Assembly: GCA_031841125.1 (NCBI GenBank)
Contig: CM063111.1
Location: 53,939,535-54,003,534, forward strand
Source: Acanthococcus lagerstroemiae
Lineage: Eukaryota > Arthropoda > Insecta > Hemiptera > Eriococcidae
Direction of reading: 5' to 3'
Length of the DNA: 64,000 nt
The notes beneath the pieces were generated by a model. The model was given only the letters and a program-made list of their open reading frames with translations, was not told where the DNA came from and ran no database searches. Of the stretch, positions 28,401-43,400 are shown piece after piece (position 1 is the stretch's first letter; each line of letters starts with the position of its first letter). Position numbers and translations under genes: made by a program.

Positions 28401-31400
28401 TATGAGAATACGAAAATACAGAACTGTTTGAAGATGATTATTTATTTCTGAATACAAAGAACGAAATTGGACATTCTTAATAGAATCGAAAACTTCTTTT
28501 CAACATGCTTTTTCTCTTGAAAAAGTGTCTTGTCCGATTGATCCCTCCCCCTGAAGTTTTGGTCGACGCCTATACAGACGAGCAAGTTAAATTCAAATTC
28601 ACTAGCGCCAAGGGTTCTTCAGTCTACATCCCGTTTGCCTAAACGAACGATTGCTCCTTTTACTGGGAGGAAGGGGGGATGTGCGGATGGGATCAGTATT
28701 CAGAGAGGAAATATTTCGGCTATCAGAACCTGAATCTTGGCTCACCACGTCGTGCTTATACTTGGTATAAAAAACAAAGACATATTCGACGTAAGATACA
28801 GAGAGTGAGAGATTTTGGCTTTCAACTCCGTTTTACCCAGTGAGGGAGAGTATTCCGCATGCCTGTCATGTTGTCTGACAACTCTCGATTCCGTTTTACC
28901 CAGTGAGGGAGAATGTCCTACCTGCCTGTTAGGCTGACTAACAGATATTTTCACGACATAGCTCACTGACCTGGTTGTTTCACCCTTCCTTTGTCTTTAA
29001 GTCTGGCTACATCTTGGAGTAACGCCAGTCGCCCAGTCGACCAAGGTCGATCAGTGGACAGGCAGGTCTCCTGGGAAACTGAACTTCCACCTGACCCAAG
29101 TCCTGAGCGGCCACGGGTGCTTCGGCACTTATACTTACATCAGATGGTGACAGCGCTGAGCCTCGTGTGCACGCACTGTGATCAAGGGGCGGAGAACCCC
29201 TGACACACCCTGTCCGAGTGCGAGGCCTGGAGCAGGAGAGTTGCGGGACGGTGAGCGACAGCGGTAGCGTGATTGACCATCTCGCGCTGGACACCTTGAA
29301 TCCGGAAATGTTGAAGAATGAAAGCGGATGGAACCGGATGTCGAGCTTCCTCTCGGTCATCATGAATAAGATGCAGACAGAATGGTCGAGGCCGAGAACT
29401 GACGAACAAAGCTCGGCTCACACTCAACACAACGACTCTGTACTATCCTAGAGCGGCTGCAGCTGCTATGGACCCCTCGGCAGGGTTCACCTCGCCAACA
29501 TCACCGTCCTGCGTCGCCACACGTACCAAAACGAGGAAGTGAGGGTGAAGGAAGGGAGCGCGTTCGGCTGTAGTGCACTCGAATTTCGGGTTAATGCTGG
29601 GTGAGTGTTGCCTCGGTCAGTAGGGTGTCCCATAGCGGCCTTGGCAGGACAGTGCGAATCCGAAGCGAAAAGGCGAAATGGGGACCCGGGCCGGCCTCAA
29701 GACGTCCTCTGATTACGGATGCAATACTCGAAAGGGTAGTTCCCAGGGCCAAGGGTGCGATGTCTGGGGAACCAATTTGGCATGCGTATATCGCCATACG
29801 CTCCACCAAATATCTTCGAGTAACGGACCTGTCTTTGATATTTTCCAGATTCTAGATAGACAACCTACCCGGTATACTTTCCCAAAACGGTCAGGATTTT
29901 AGTACAAATAGAAGTGATTCTTTTAATAACAAATCGGAAACATGTTCTCGTCAACACACTCACCTGTAGAAGCACATTAACTTCCTCAGAGAGATCTTGA
30001 TCGTAGAACTTCAATAATGCGATGGTTTCCTTCAGCGGCTCGAACATTTCATCCGTAATTTCCTGCCTGTCTTTGACATTCATTAGATATGCCATCACGT
30101 TAACCAGACCATCATAATTTCCTTCCTCGACAGGCTGCAACATGCCTTCGTCTGCCTCGCGTATGAAATTTGATAAATCCATTAAACTGCAAATTAAAAA
30201 TTACACAAAGGCTAACTACAATTTTACCATGATATTACTCCATTGTCTCAAGTCCTTACCTGTTTGTTACATGCTCAACTAAATGCTGCTTGAACATTTG
30301 ACTCCATTTGCAGATGATGTTCAATAGAGATTGTTTGAACGGTTGCACGTCTACTTGGAACCAGTAGTTGAATATTTTTACGTTTTCTATTTTCTGTACT
30401 TCGTAATATAGATTCTCGAAATTGTCGATCTACAGCCAATAGGTAAGGTATATCTTCATTCAATTGGAAAATTCTGGGTTCCACGATTACGCGCAATAAA
30501 ATCGTATTTTCTACCTGTTCCTTAAACAGTTCTATAGCTGGAGGGGTGGACTGTGGAGCAGATGGGTCTTCTAGCAGGATCAACTCGAACTCTTCAGCAG
30601 TCAACTGTCGACCATAAGAAAGAAACTGCTGCATGTACATCTCTCTATCATCCAGCCAGAGAAAAGAATAAGACTCAAACTTGGTGCTGAATTCATTGGC
30701 CTGTAAATTGGATATATTTCAGAATAAACTGGTGTTTCAAATGAGACATCTTTGTCTAGAATTACAGGATATGAAGTAAATAGACTCTTTTAGAAAAAGG
30801 AATACAATCGAGCACTTTCTACTAGGTACAGAAGGATATGAACGGGCCCGGCGCTAGAGATTTTTTCGCCCCGGGCAATAGAGGAACATTTGCCGCTCCT
30901 GGCAAAAGAAACGAGGTACCAATCACACTTTCGCGGTAAGTCCATTGGCCATTGTGGTCAACTGTGACACATCAAGTTACAACAATTTTTATGCCGCCCC
31001 TACAAATTGGGCTCCCCGGGCAAGGGTACGCTTTGCCCGTGCCTCGCGCCGGGTCTGAATATGAAACTTGAACTAATTCCATATACTGCTCTTTCGCTAT
31101 AAATCTGCTTTGCGTCTGGGAGTTCCACAGCGAGTTCATGAAGATTTTCTAGCTCAGTGATCTCCAATGAATTCACTTTTTAAATTTACTTTAGCTGGGG
31201 AACCACTGTCTCAAGGAAATCTGAAATAATTAATGGTTTCTTACAAGTTTGATAACAACTTCCACGCAGTGCATAATGTCGTCTTTAACCGAAATGATAT
31301 CCACATGTTCTTCAACATTTTGCTGCCAACAGACAAACGGATAACTTAATCTCAGTGGAAGTGATAATTCAGAGACGTAATCGACGGTAAAATTCTAAGT

Positions 31401-34400
31401 GCGTACCAAATAGTCGGGGTGATTACACTCGCCATAAATTCTTGGAATCAGGGTAGTCATGTGCATTACATCATCTATAATACTTTCCATCAAGCTGATG
31501 AAGTTGCCTTCGATTTTAGTGTCTAATGAAGGAATAAAATTGATATCCGGTATATTTAGCTCCAACTTAGTTTCAAACAACGGCGGGAAATTATTCAACG
31601 GGTCCATGTTCTCAGCTATGTAAATTAAACTGCAAGGAAAAACATATTCTCGGCAAAAACCGCCATTTCCTGATTCAGCAGGATACTTACACAATGGTAA
31701 GACTACTGACTCCATGACTAAACTCAGATTTTCTCGTATGTATCTCTTTTTTTTTTTTAATTTCATCAATTCTGAGGCAGCCAACCTACCTACAACCAGC
31801 AGCTGAAAGCATAGCCTGTGATACTATTTCGTCAATGTACTTTTTGTAGTTCAGCCACTGTTGACAATTTCGATTTGTTTCCATGCCAAATGTAGCACAA
31901 TTTTCTTCCAGAATACGGTGAATGTCAGCTCCTGTTTTGGATACGATCAAGTATCTGAAAATAAATTAGGTACCTAGGTAGTTGTGAGTAGGTAGAGTGC
32001 GCACACATTAAAAGGAAGTTTGTTTTCCCTTTCCATGTACAATCTATAGTCTCCTGCAGAGAGCCCACTTCGAACTTTTCTCAAAAACTAAGGACCCAAA
32101 CCTTCTTTTAAACTTTTCTATCCGCCCTTCCAAATCCAGCATAGTATCTTTCTTGTGATCTTTTCTTTCGAGAACCGGAGTACAGCACCATGCATGCAGT
32201 ATACTTTGAATGGCCTTCACATTCGCCTGTGAGTTTTGAATCCGCGTTTGCAAATTATCAACCAGCAGATGCAAATTGTTGACGTAATCCCATAAATCTG
32301 AAACATAAGAACGGCCGTCCGTGTACAAATTGGTTTCAAAAATACCGACTTCGTAATTTAGTATATATATCAGATGACATAAATATAGAACCGGCGAATA
32401 ATTTCGTACTTTGAGACTTCCACGTCAGTTCGTATTCCCCTTGGTGTATCAATTTATCCACGTTCTCCAGTTCTGGCTCAATCAAAGCATACTCAACTGG
32501 TCGGCAACTTCGTTTCACTTTATTATAGCTACGCAAGGAAAATGTGAAAATAATTACACTTTCCTCGAATGACAAGGAACGGCATTAGGTACATTACTTC
32601 TCAGGACGGTTTATAAGATAAAAGAGAAATCACTAACACAGTTCTATAAATTCGCGTTGCTGTCGGTAGGCTTGAACTTCAATCAGGTATTACCAGAAAA
32701 ATTATACAATGAGTATAATTAGCCCGCAAATTACAACTGGATCACTTTGTATCTTGCTCTTGGTCCGAATAAATCATTTATTTGTTTTGGAAATTCAGTA
32801 TTGCAGTTGGGGAGAGGGTAGGTATACAAAGAGGATTGGGAGACGTCATAATTAGAAATTGGAAGTCAAAAACAAAACCTAATAAAATATTTAAATTTGA
32901 TTCGCTTGTCGCTCTATCAATGGAGAAGCTTTTTTCTGGAAGATTGAGGGGAGAATTTCAGTTATGCCAGCTTAAAAAACTGTGAGAAGAACATAAAAAA
33001 AATATTCTTTCTTCAGCTTTACTTACTGATGAATTGGTGAATATTTTTCAATAAAGGGGGGCGAGAGGATGTTATACTTTCTGTACAAAAAAAAACCTTG
33101 ATCTCTAACGAAAATTGAAGAAACTGTCACTAAGATTTGTGGGACGTATGGCGATGTACGCATGCCAAAGTGGCCCCTATGACACCGCACCCCCGGGAGT
33201 AATATTGAGAGCGATCTGACAGACAAAATACAGTGGGAAGATGGTGATGTTGTGAGACGTATGGCAATGCAAGCATGCCAAAGTGAACCGTATGACACCG
33301 CACCCCCGGCCCCGGAAACTACCCTTTCGAGTATCGCATCAGTGACCGGAGGGAAGTGGGAAGGTGGTAGAATCAATCCTCTTTCTCAAATGCGTCCCTT
33401 AGAAGAGGTGTCAACTTTAGGGAACTTCGATTCTAATGGTAATTTTTATATGACTAATCAGGAACGTACCACATACCAAAACAACTCCACTAGTGATTGA
33501 GGTAAGCACGTACTTGTTGATCATAGTTGTTAAACAGATGATATACTGTCTGAAGGTCTCTTCTCGATCAGACAGGTCGGACGCTTCAGCTGGAATGTCA
33601 TCTTTTCCAAATAACCGTAAATATCGAACCTCAGCCAACGCAAGTTTCAGCTGGTAATCACAATAACATACTGGTTACCAAAATGTACATCAGCGCAAAT
33701 AGAGAGAGGGGGTACAGGAGACCCGAAAAGCCTCTTCTAGATTTTTGCATACAGAAAAAGAGAAAGGGACTGATTTAACTTTACGGACCAAGAATAATCT
33801 GAGGGATGTCAGCTCCCCAAGTTCCAAAGTCTATTCACGCTTATGAAAAAGTATCTATCCATAGATATCATCGCGATCGTAACATAATTACCTCGTGGTG
33901 GAAATTCAGCATCAGACGACTTCCTTTAGCCTCACGCACCAGCAAGGAATGTTGTAAGTATTTAGAACACTTTTTGGGCACTACGGTTTTCCATTCAGTG
34001 AGCAGTCTATTCTCATACTCATCCAGATCATCCATCAACTGATCGTAGGAATTTAGAATGTCAATTCCTCTTTTAGTTTCTATCAACCTAAGAAAATTAA
34101 TCGTCAAATAACAGCTCGAGTTCAATGGAACAAAAGAAAGAGTTTTAATCAGAAAATGGATTACAGATGCCTAAATCAACTTACTGCGCATTATAGGCTT
34201 TGAAACTATTCATCAATAAGGTGACACGCTGGCGAAGGGAGTTAGACAAATTAAACGCAGCTGCAATAGGAGGTAAATGCTTATCTATCAAGTAGTTGCC
34301 TCTTATTTTCGATTCCAGCAGCTCTTCGAATAAGTTCTAAAATCAAAATCGTCACGTCAGGATTCAGGAAAATTAGCAAAAGAATTGATAACTCAACCTT

Positions 34401-37400
34401 ACAACTACAAAGCATGATATGCTGTATCCCGAAGAAACAAGTCCTGTAATCTAGGCCTCAACTGTAACAAAATTAGCATCCAGAAGGAGCGCGTTCAGTT
34501 TTGACTTTCTCAAAGATCAGTGGCGTAGCCAGACTTGGTAATGAAGGGGGGAGGGGGTTTCGTTTCACTCTTACAACATTACAGGTGTAATACTTACTAT
34601 TACCAGAATAAAATATAACTTTTTTAGACTTTCGGCTGATGCTAGGGAGGGTTAACCCCCCCCCCTCCCTTCGTGGCTACGCCCCTGTCAGAGATTCTCA
34701 TTCAATACCCAAATACCGAGTAAAAAATAAAAATAATACTCTTCGCTGACCACATATTGTCAGCGCCATCTTCCGAGCGCTGTTAGAATATTTCATTACT
34801 CAGGCTGCTATCTATTGCTCGAATAATGAAAATCATCGCACTAACCCTGGAGACTTTCAATTCGTCTTCCAATAAGTCTAAAATCTTGCAGTACTTTTTC
34901 GAGATTTCTTCTTTTACGTGGGGTCTTTCCATCACCGAACCGATCACGTCGATAAACTGCAAATGAACTCGAGATCAACTCCAGTGGTTTCTTTCAGTTT
35001 CTTCATTCCCGGTAGATGAGAGTAAGACAGGTACCTACCTTAAAAATGGCGTCCAGGTTACAGCATTCGTCAAATGCTAGACACAGCACCGAGGCTAGCT
35101 GACGATCTAGATTATCAATATGCTTCTGGAATTGAAGGTAATCGTTTACAAAGTTCGTATCTTCTGGATCGAGTACATCATACGTTCGGGTGGCGAACAA
35201 CGTAAAGTTTTCGGTAAACTCGCGATAAATACGGATGATTCGGCTGCTGAGGCTTCGTCCTTTTAACCCTCCGATTTCTATACGTTCTAGCTTCGTAAAC
35301 TCTTTCACCGTATCGAAAAACCACTGCAAAATGCGATTGAAAGAAAATTATACTGAAGCTGTAGGGCACATTTTCTAAAGAAAAGAACAGACGGTAAATT
35401 TTGTAGCGAATAGGTACAATGAGAAAGTGATATACTATGCATGATATGCCTGAGATGACTCAGACCTTTGAAATTACTTACTACTTACTCCAGTTTCAAA
35501 AACAATTTCTCCTGTGATTCCCAACAGAGACCGACCTATTCTCACAGGAATAATCTCATCCAAACTAGAAAGACACCTATCTACCTGCTTAAGTTTTCTA
35601 AAATGAAGACGATTACCTGAATAGTATGTAGTCTTTCTGTAAATTTTTGCATTCGGGAGAAGACCACATTCGGATCAAAAGTCCATAAGACAGGCGGCGC
35701 ATTTGAAAAAAAATTGGGCAGATTTTCGGAGTACTCATCGTATATCAACCTATAAATATGATTTAGGTCAACTCTTAGTAATCAAATATAACATTATAGG
35801 AGAATAGTGACCGTATAAAATGTGATAACGAGATACCTGAAGTTCCGAAACACAATCAAGCACCACTGAATTCGCTGTTTTGCTTCATCCACGTCGCTTT
35901 GAAATATTGACGACGGATCCAGGTAACGTTTTGCCTGCAACAAAAGTATTTATTTTCAATTTATGTTTATGCAGACGTCCGATATGATTTATACAAACAG
36001 TAAGTAGGTATATAAAACGTATGGCAAAATATATGAAAAGTAAAACATCCAGTAGCTCTATCAGTAGATCCAAACCATCAGTGGATAACAACACCTATTA
36101 GGTATATCACACATCACGGAAATTATATTTACTTACCTGGTTAATTAATAAGTTGCAAATCTGTCTCAGAAGAGTAATAATTCGGACCGAGCTGCTGTAA
36201 AATTTGCACCGAGACCACAGTAAGCAGATAACATGCATTAAAGGTTTGATGCAAGGAATTATTTCAGCGAAATCCGTATCTTCCAGTAGGAGAAAATGTT
36301 TTCGAAGAGGCTTCAAATACAGTGTTATGTTTTCCGTTTCTTCTAATGCTGAAAGTAAACAACAAGAAAAAAAAATTCAGCGGCTGTTGTTTTGTGACGT
36401 CTTCTATAAAGATAAAAGTATCGATTATAAAAATCTTCATGAATTCGGAAGGCTGGAGAGATCATCTTGATTTCTGATGATCCTCTGATAACTAATAACT
36501 TGGTAATCAGAAGGGACATAGATAGCGCTTTCTCTGGTTACATGAAGCTCAAGCCTTATTTAAATTTAAGAGTCTTATTTTGACACAACGTAAATTGAAA
36601 CAGACGTTTCAGTCCAGAAAAAAGTGCTCCAAGCTCCGTTCCAGCTTCTTAAATTTAGCTTTTTATTTCTGCTCCACTCCAGTTTCTACAAGTTGCTCCA
36701 GGCTCCACTCTGATGAAGCTAAAACAAAGCCTGGGGTTGGGGCGGAGTCTGGAACTGGACTTTTTCTCTATCCCTTTTTTCCACCTTTGACCTTCCCCCA
36801 AACCCTCTTCACTCGGAGCTGGAGCTCAAAGCCCCGAAGCAGGTCATTTTCCAGAAAAGCTGGAGCTGGCTCCATGACTCCAGAGCTGACTTTACAATTC
36901 TAGAGCTGGCTCCACGGCTCCTGAGACCATTCCTTGACTCCATCTCTAAAAACAGTTGTACTAACTCCAGCTCTCAACTAGTGGCTCCGAACTTTGCTCC
37001 AAGCTCCGCAGCTCCAATTTTTAAAAATGGCTCCATCTCCGTTCCGACACCCTGGTTAGAATACGTCGAGAACATCAAAACACAGGTTTATACAGATACA
37101 ACTCTTATGCAGGAACTTCAGTAAGACTGCAACTAGATTATGGTTTCTGCATTCGATTTGATTTTTGAAATACTTACTGGAAGCTGGAAGTCTGAACCAT
37201 GTCAGGAGACTAATAGATAAGAGCAACCACAAAGCTGGCATGGAATGAATCTTCTTTTGGAGGGGGTATTTTGAACAGCACAAATGTCAGAAATCTTACA
37301 CATTTTAGTATGGAAGAGAGGAAAGAGAGGTTATACGGCGCATGCGATAATTCCATTGCAGTTTACAGCATAAGCCGCACTGCAGTGTTGTAAACTTTGC

Positions 37401-40400
37401 ACTCATGTAAGCGCTTCCTTCCCTCTCTTCTGTTGAAGGACTCTTTCTGAAGACTATAAACTGCTGAAATACGAGTACTCATGATAACGTACTATAAGTA
37501 CATTTTGAATAAAAGTATTTACCCTACAAGTTACTGAAACTTACAGTTGCCAATATGTTTCTCAAGTGAGACACAGAGATTATCTACCATACGCTTTCTT
37601 GCCTTGCATTCTAAATGCATTTTTTCTTTGAGTTTCGAACCCTATTCCATGTCCAAACCTTTTCTTGTCAACTTATGTAAGTTACCTAGGTACCTACTTT
37701 TCATAGTCATAACCTGGAGCTATTTTCATATCTTCAATCATGCGATATTCTCAAATAATACTAAATCTACCTACCTATGTACTTCAAATAAGTTTCATAC
37801 CAACTACTACTAACCTTTCCATACGTTTTCACAGATTCTCTTAAATCCAGGGTAATAGGCGCTGTTGGTAAATTCTAAGATCTTTATCATTTTAATGGCT
37901 CCCGTATTCTGAAGTTGTTCGCTGATGTTACGCAAGTTCGTAAGCCGTTTATTCCAATAATCTAGCTCTGCAAATGATGTACAAGAATTTAGCTAGATCG
38001 ATCAAATTATTACCAAGTAGTTCATCTCCCACTACTTTTAGTAGGGTGACCAATGAAATCATTTCCTTTTATGTTAGCTCTTTCACTGAATATAGGTATA
38101 GGTGCATTCATACCATTAAATTTCATGTGTATTATTCGTAACCTATGCGGTTGTATCATACAGGTGTGGGATAAAGTAAATTGGTGGCAATTAAGTAAAC
38201 GAAGGAAATTTAATTGCTTGCTAATAGTTATAACTAAACAAAACCTACCAGTCAATGGAGTTTGAGAATTGGCGAATACCTCGAATGGATCTTCAGACAC
38301 CACAGAACAGATTAAATTAGACCACTGAATAATGGTTTCCTCAATTGACCCTTTTAGATATAAATCGATGTCTTCAACTTCTCTGTAAAAACACATTTCA
38401 TATTACCAAGTTCTATGAGGTGAGACTAGAAAGCAATATCAGTCTCGTCTGACGTTAACGATCAACAATCGAAGCCCTGCAGCTACTTTTTCGTCGCTTA
38501 TTTTTTAAATCATAATTACGCGTCTCATAGCCACTTTTAGCTTTAATAGGTAATCATTGCATTATAAATATTTTTTTCATGAAATTCGGGGTAGGAAAGA
38601 TCAACGCCACTTCCGTGAGTTTAGGGGGAAAAAACGTTAATACAAGTTTTACACAATTATAAAAATAGGTACTCTGCACATATTAGAACATAGTGTCTTA
38701 TCTATTTGCGCATAGGAAAGTACATTGACTCTTAGAACATGTAAAATGTTTTCAGATACATAGAACGTAATGTACATTTCTTACTCTTAAACTCAAAAAA
38801 TATTAATCGATTATCACTTGAGTATGCTAGTTCCATAGGTAGACTTCTCCGAATTTAGGGAAATTGAGTTAAGTATTGTTTCGGTTACTGTACAACACTG
38901 CCTACAACGTGACGTCATCGATTTTCAAAAAACAACAACAGAAGCGCTCCAGTATGCAAACGAAAATTGGTTTAGAATCATAGGTAGACTTATCCTATGG
39001 AGAAGTCTGGGTCTGACACGATTATTGTTTTGTTTACAAAACTGTGTTTTTGATAATGAATTATTGTCATCGTTTTCTGATGTAAAACAATTAGTAGTCT
39101 TTTCTTTTCAATTATTGCTCAATTTTTTATAACTATATAGCAAAAACTGAATCATGTTGCGTATTCACTTTTTGTGTATTGATGATAAAAATGTCTCATT
39201 TTGAAAGGTGATAACAACTGATAATAAATTTCCATTTTATTCCTCTTTTGCAGCCTTTTATAGCAATAATAAACAAAAATTGATAAGCAATTTCAAAACA
39301 TCGTGTCAAACCCAGACTTCTCCATCTTTGAACGCCTTTTGAACACGAATCGGAGTACTTGAAAAAATGTTCGACCTATATCTTCAATGTGAGCACAAAA
39401 AGTGATCCATCGCACCTATATCCAACCATTAAGCCCGAACATTAGCTGAGAAACATTTTTTTGCGTTTTCTGGAAAACTAGGTTTTTGGAAAAGTCTACC
39501 TATGGAACTAGCATACTCACTTATCAGTTATTACTCAATACATTGATAAAAAATACTAAGGTACCTTTTTTAATGTCTTTACTCGCATAGTAGAGATGCA
39601 AAAGTTATTATCGGAAGTTCGTATGTATCGTTAACTATCGATAACGGCAAAACCATCGTGAACTATCGGCTGATCGTGTTTTATCATATAGGTACCTAAT
39701 TGTTGCAATTTGTACATAAAAATTTGAAAATTCGTCATTCTATTTTTTTTTTTTTTTTTTTTTTTTCAGAAGTTGTATTTCCGGATTAGTGGAGCGAGTT
39801 TTCACAGGACGGAATTGATGTACTAAAATAATGTACAATGGTTTTGCTTCCGTGCGAAAACTATCAATATTATCAATAAGTATCGATATTCCCCCCAACT
39901 CTATTGATCGCTATCGATAACGAAAATGTCCAATAGTTTGCATCTCTATTGCATCACTACATAAAAAAATAAATAATCAAGACAAAATTTTTTTTTTAGA
40001 TTTAGATTTAGACGTTTTCCCAACTTTAGTCAATTGGGACTTAAATCTAAGATGCATGTGTTGGCAGCACTGTCAGTATACGTATCGTATTCTTATCACT
40101 TTGGGGTGAATATATCATTCCAAACTGATAAAAATACCCACGAAACTGCACGAAACGTTTGCCTATGGTAGCGCTGCCTCGGTGAGGATCAAAGCCCAAT
40201 GCAGAGGTGCTCAGCCAATCAGATTGGCTAAAACTAATAGCTGAAACTAATTTTTATTTATTTATTGGCTTCGGCTAGCGGCTAATGACCACAGGACGCT
40301 GACTGGCTAGCTAACGGCTAAAGACTAATCCACATTTTCGGTAAAAATAAAATAGATGAGGTGGTAAGTTGGTTACAATTTTTTTTCTTTCCCCAATTCT

Positions 40401-43400
40401 GAGTCTGAGTTTGCCGCGTTCGCAGTTTCAATAAAAAAAACGAAAATCCACCGAAAAGGAATAGGAAAAAAATTCAGTTTGAATGTAAGGTGCAGTGGGG
40501 TAATTGCAAAATCAGCTGATGGAGGCAAAGAAACATAATATTTGACCGCGGCATCTATTGGTACATTAAGGCACATCTACTCCTTAAACACTCACCCGGC
40601 CTGAATAATATCAGTGCGCTCGTTTGTTCTGTGGAAATGTTTTTACCATCATATGTCGAAATCGCTCCTAAGTGAAGTGGAGGTAGTTGTTTTTCAAAAC
40701 GGCCGAAAGTGTATCCAGTGAAATTTTGATAAATCATTTTTTTAATTTTTAGCTTAATTTTTTTTTTTAATTCGAAATTTTTTTCACTCCACTGAAAAAT
40801 TTCTTCTCAAGTACGAGTAGATAACTCCTAGAAATTTTGACCAAACGAAGCTTATGAATAGATCAAAAGTAAGTAAATTTCATGTAGAATACCATGAGAT
40901 GGTCAAAACTGCCCACTAAAAGAGAACCCCTCAAAGTATGTATGACAGAGATTTGATGTTTATTGGTGCCATAGAGTGGTCACAGTGGGTCAGCAAAGTG
41001 TCACTAATCAAAAAGTCATTTGCAATTACCCCACTGCACCTTAGTCAAAAGGGGAAGGCAAGAAATTAGCAAAATGTTAACAGCCGTTAGCTACCAAATT
41101 TTCTTTGGCTTACGGCGAGCTAATGAATAAAAAATTTTCAATCGGCTAGCTGACGGCTGGCTAAAAATCTCCCAAAAACTGCAAGCTAACGGCTAACAGC
41201 TAATGGCTAGCTAAGTACCTCTGCCCCAATGGCCACTGTTAAGCAAGACAGAACCGAGCGATATTTGTTGACAAAATGAGTTATTAATATCGTTGGAAAG
41301 AACGTAAAAAGTATAATTTTTCAAAATTAAGCCAAAAAAATGTGTATTCACGTTGAACAAAGCTTATCAGCGAACACTGTGTCATATAGTTGCTACAGAG
41401 CTCTTGAACTTCAAATCACATGTTCTAAAAAAAAAAACCAGATTTTGTCGCTTGGTTCTGTCTTGCTTAACAGCGTCCAAATGAAAATAATAATAGGCAT
41501 TAGACGTTCTTAACATGTCTCGTTACAGGGCTACAGACTACACATTAGTTATATCTGACAGTTGGACGTTATTAGGCAAAAACAGGCCAAGCGACATTTG
41601 TTGACAAATTTGTCATTAGTGACATTGGAAAGAGCGTAAAAAGTATAATTTCTCAAACTTGGGCCCCCGATACAAAAATGTGTATGCACGTTGAAAAAAG
41701 CTTATCAGTAAGCGCTATGTCCGTAAGTCAGTATTATTCATTTGGCTAATGTTACGTTTTCTCAAAAAAACAGATTTTGTTGCTTGGGTGCTTTTTGCTT
41801 GACAACGTCCAGTCAGAAATATGCTTTAAAAAACAGGATTCTGGTCTAATATGGGTATAATTTTAAAGGAGGAAATGAACAGATTATAACAGCAACATTG
41901 TTCAAACAAGTTTTCCTAGTGTGCCAATACCAAAGCAAACAGTGTTGTAACCTACAACTTTCATCTTCTCCAACATTTACCACTTACCATGGCAGTAAAG
42001 AAATTTAAAAAAAAAAAAAACACTCAATAATATACAGTGTAGTGGATGTTCGAGAATATGTTCAAAAATGCAAAAATCAAGAAAATTTGATAAAATATGT
42101 TCCAAATATGCTACTAAAACACCAAATATGCAATTATATCGAATATTATGCAAAAATATGCAATTTCAAATAGGGCTTATTTCACTCAGATTTTCATGTT
42201 TCGCAAAGATATTTTGAAAATACTTGACTTGATTCATAGAGGAAAAATATGCCAAAGCATGCTTTTGGCAGCCCAACCAATGTGGTACAAATCGATTATC
42301 TTTGACGAATTTGCATGTATGACATTTACACTGAGCTCTATATAAAACTACTTTATATGTTCTAAAAGAGTCAATGTAATTTCCTATGCGCAAATTAATC
42401 GATTGCAAATCGATCCGATGTTCCGAGCCCTATGTACCAGCACTAGGCTCCGTCTTGAAGATTTGCCTCTAACTGCCATTGTAGCTCATGACATAAGATA
42501 GTAAAGGTATGTTTGGTTCAAATGTTGTTCTACTGTGCAGATTTGAGTAAGAATACGTTTTACCTGCTTTCAGATTCTTCTAGGCCGTCAGCAGACGCGA
42601 ATCCTTCCGGAAGTGGAAGGATAGTCTGACCACATACTTCCCCCTTCACTTGGTAAACTGTGCTCTTCAATCCATGAATATGTTGTTTCAAATCTTGGGT
42701 GACTGGCTTCGCCCAAAGGCTTTGATTTGTAGAGTTTGACAGCAAAGGAACAAAAACCTGAGTTAATTTTTTTCTAATTATTAAATGAAAATCAGATATT
42801 ACATCATCAGAGACTACTTTCAGGGAGACTTTTCTTTACGGTGTATTACTGTCAAGTTGTACAAATTCACCGAATTCCGTGCTTAGAAACCTTTATTACG
42901 CTGCGGAGGAGACGTTCGTCTTTATTCTCTCGACTAATTTAGAATAACTGAACACAGATTTCGCTATTCCATGGGCAATAAGGTAAAAATGGTCATAAAT
43001 GAAACATACCTCATCAACAATACTCGCTAATTGTTCTATTGGCTTCGGGGCCATATCCCCGAAGATCAGCAAACGGTTTACATTTTCTTTGGTGATGGCA
43101 CAGCATCTCCGTTTTACAAAGTATGCTGCTTTGTTTTTCAAACATACCGGAAAATTGTTCGAAGCAACCAACTGGACAGCAGCATTCTAGAAAATATCAA
43201 AAAATATGTACCCATCTTTCTTGGTAGGTAGTAGGTACCTAATAACCAGTAACACATTCTCACCTTGCTCTTTTTACTCTAATATTATACTTACCTGCGA
43301 TATAATTAAAATCAAAACATTTCGATTCTCGAGAAATTCGTAAACGATGGTACGGTATTCGCTGACGGACAGCAATCGAGTCCATTTCTCCGATTTCAAC

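Larger units (their letters stand above)
38383..42563. other. Dynein intron 3: repeat-filled, 4.2 kb
   Basis: This intron contains an inverted-repeat element flanked by ACTT (38820-39518), a TAGAGATGC-ended element (39591-39948), a hAT element with a nested TA-flanked insert (40202-41223) and two related ~248-bp elements (41231-41478 and 41563-41811). The remaining sequence to 42563 is rich in ATATGCAAA words. A short open frame near 42166-42408 (minus) contains a C-x2-C...H-x5-H pattern but cannot be assigned. Confidence 0.65.

Noticed and set aside
42166..42408. 80-codon frame with a C-x2-C...H-x5-H pattern
   Set aside because: It looks like a transposon-type zinc finger, but the surrounding ATATGCAAA-rich sequence has no clear ends and the match is too short to call.
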